Part shown: positions 13,423-13,462 of the stretch, one piece after another
Position numbering within the stretch: position 1 is the stretch's first letter
How the letters are laid out: each line of letters opens with the position of its first letter
Assembly (NCBI RefSeq): GCF_018373095.1
Contig: NZ_JAHAHT010000042.1
Coordinates: 1 to 13,462 of the forward strand
From: Haemophilus parahaemolyticus
Lineage (GTDB): Bacteria; Pseudomonadota; Gammaproteobacteria; Enterobacterales; Pasteurellaceae
Length of the DNA: 13,462 bases
Direction: 5' to 3'
Notes under the pieces: generated by a model
Seen by the model: the letters and a program-made list of their open reading frames with translations, nothing else
Database searches by the model: none
Told to the model about the DNA's origin: nothing
Program-made: the position numbers and the translations under genes

Positions 13423-13462
13423 TGTTCTTTAACAACTTATCAGACAATCTGTGTGGGCACTT
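13423..13462 (+). promoter_or_regulatory. rRNA leader boxA antitermination site and following conserved leader
   Basis: TGTTCTTTAACAA (13423-13435) matches boxA, the Nus-factor binding site of rRNA operons. The following TTATCAGACAATCTGTG and GGGCACT are the conserved enterobacterial-type leader sequence before 16S rRNA. The window ends here; the 16S gene must begin downstream. Confidence 0.9.

Overview
This window comes from a Pasteurellaceae chromosome, most like the Actinobacillus/Mannheimia branch. The basis is the uptake-signal core ACAAGCGGT, found exactly at 4613-4621 and 6632-6640 and with one mismatch at several other places. RimI, Pgk, FbaA, MioC and SelA also read very close to gamma-proteobacterial proteins. 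No species name can be fixed from this sequence alone.

Layout, left to right. Positions 1-472 are the 3' part of an IS3-family insertion sequence (end of its DDE transposase and right end). Next comes rimI (S18 N-acetyltransferase), then the glycolytic pair pgk-fbaA, closed by a strong terminator built from two facing uptake-signal cores. A small RBBP9-type serine hydrolase follows. On the minus strand, transcription order is selC (tRNA-Sec), mioC (flavodoxin-like) and murJ (lipid II flippase). selA (selenocysteine synthase) diverges from selC, so two parts of the selenocysteine machinery sit side by side; selB is not in the window. After selA lies an exported metallophosphatase/5'-nucleotidase whose expected start codon reads ATA. 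The minus strand then carries, in transcription order, a DUF5718-like protein with features of the fumarylacetoacetase fold, a signal-peptide-bearing minimal ATP-dependent DNA ligase (LigE type) and an SLC13/DASS-type anion permease. The last 160 bases are a ribosomal RNA promoter, leader hairpin and boxA; the 16S gene starts beyond the window.

Most genes are core housekeeping genes and no novel multi-gene system is evident. The items most worth a second look are smaller: (i) the ATA start of the 5'-nucleotidase; (ii) a dispersed palindromic repeat that runs into selA and supplies its C-terminal tail; (iii) a hairpin that buries the ribosome binding site of the periplasmic ligase; (iv) an inverted pair of short repeats between mioC and selC; (v) the FAH-like signature in the DUF5718 protein.
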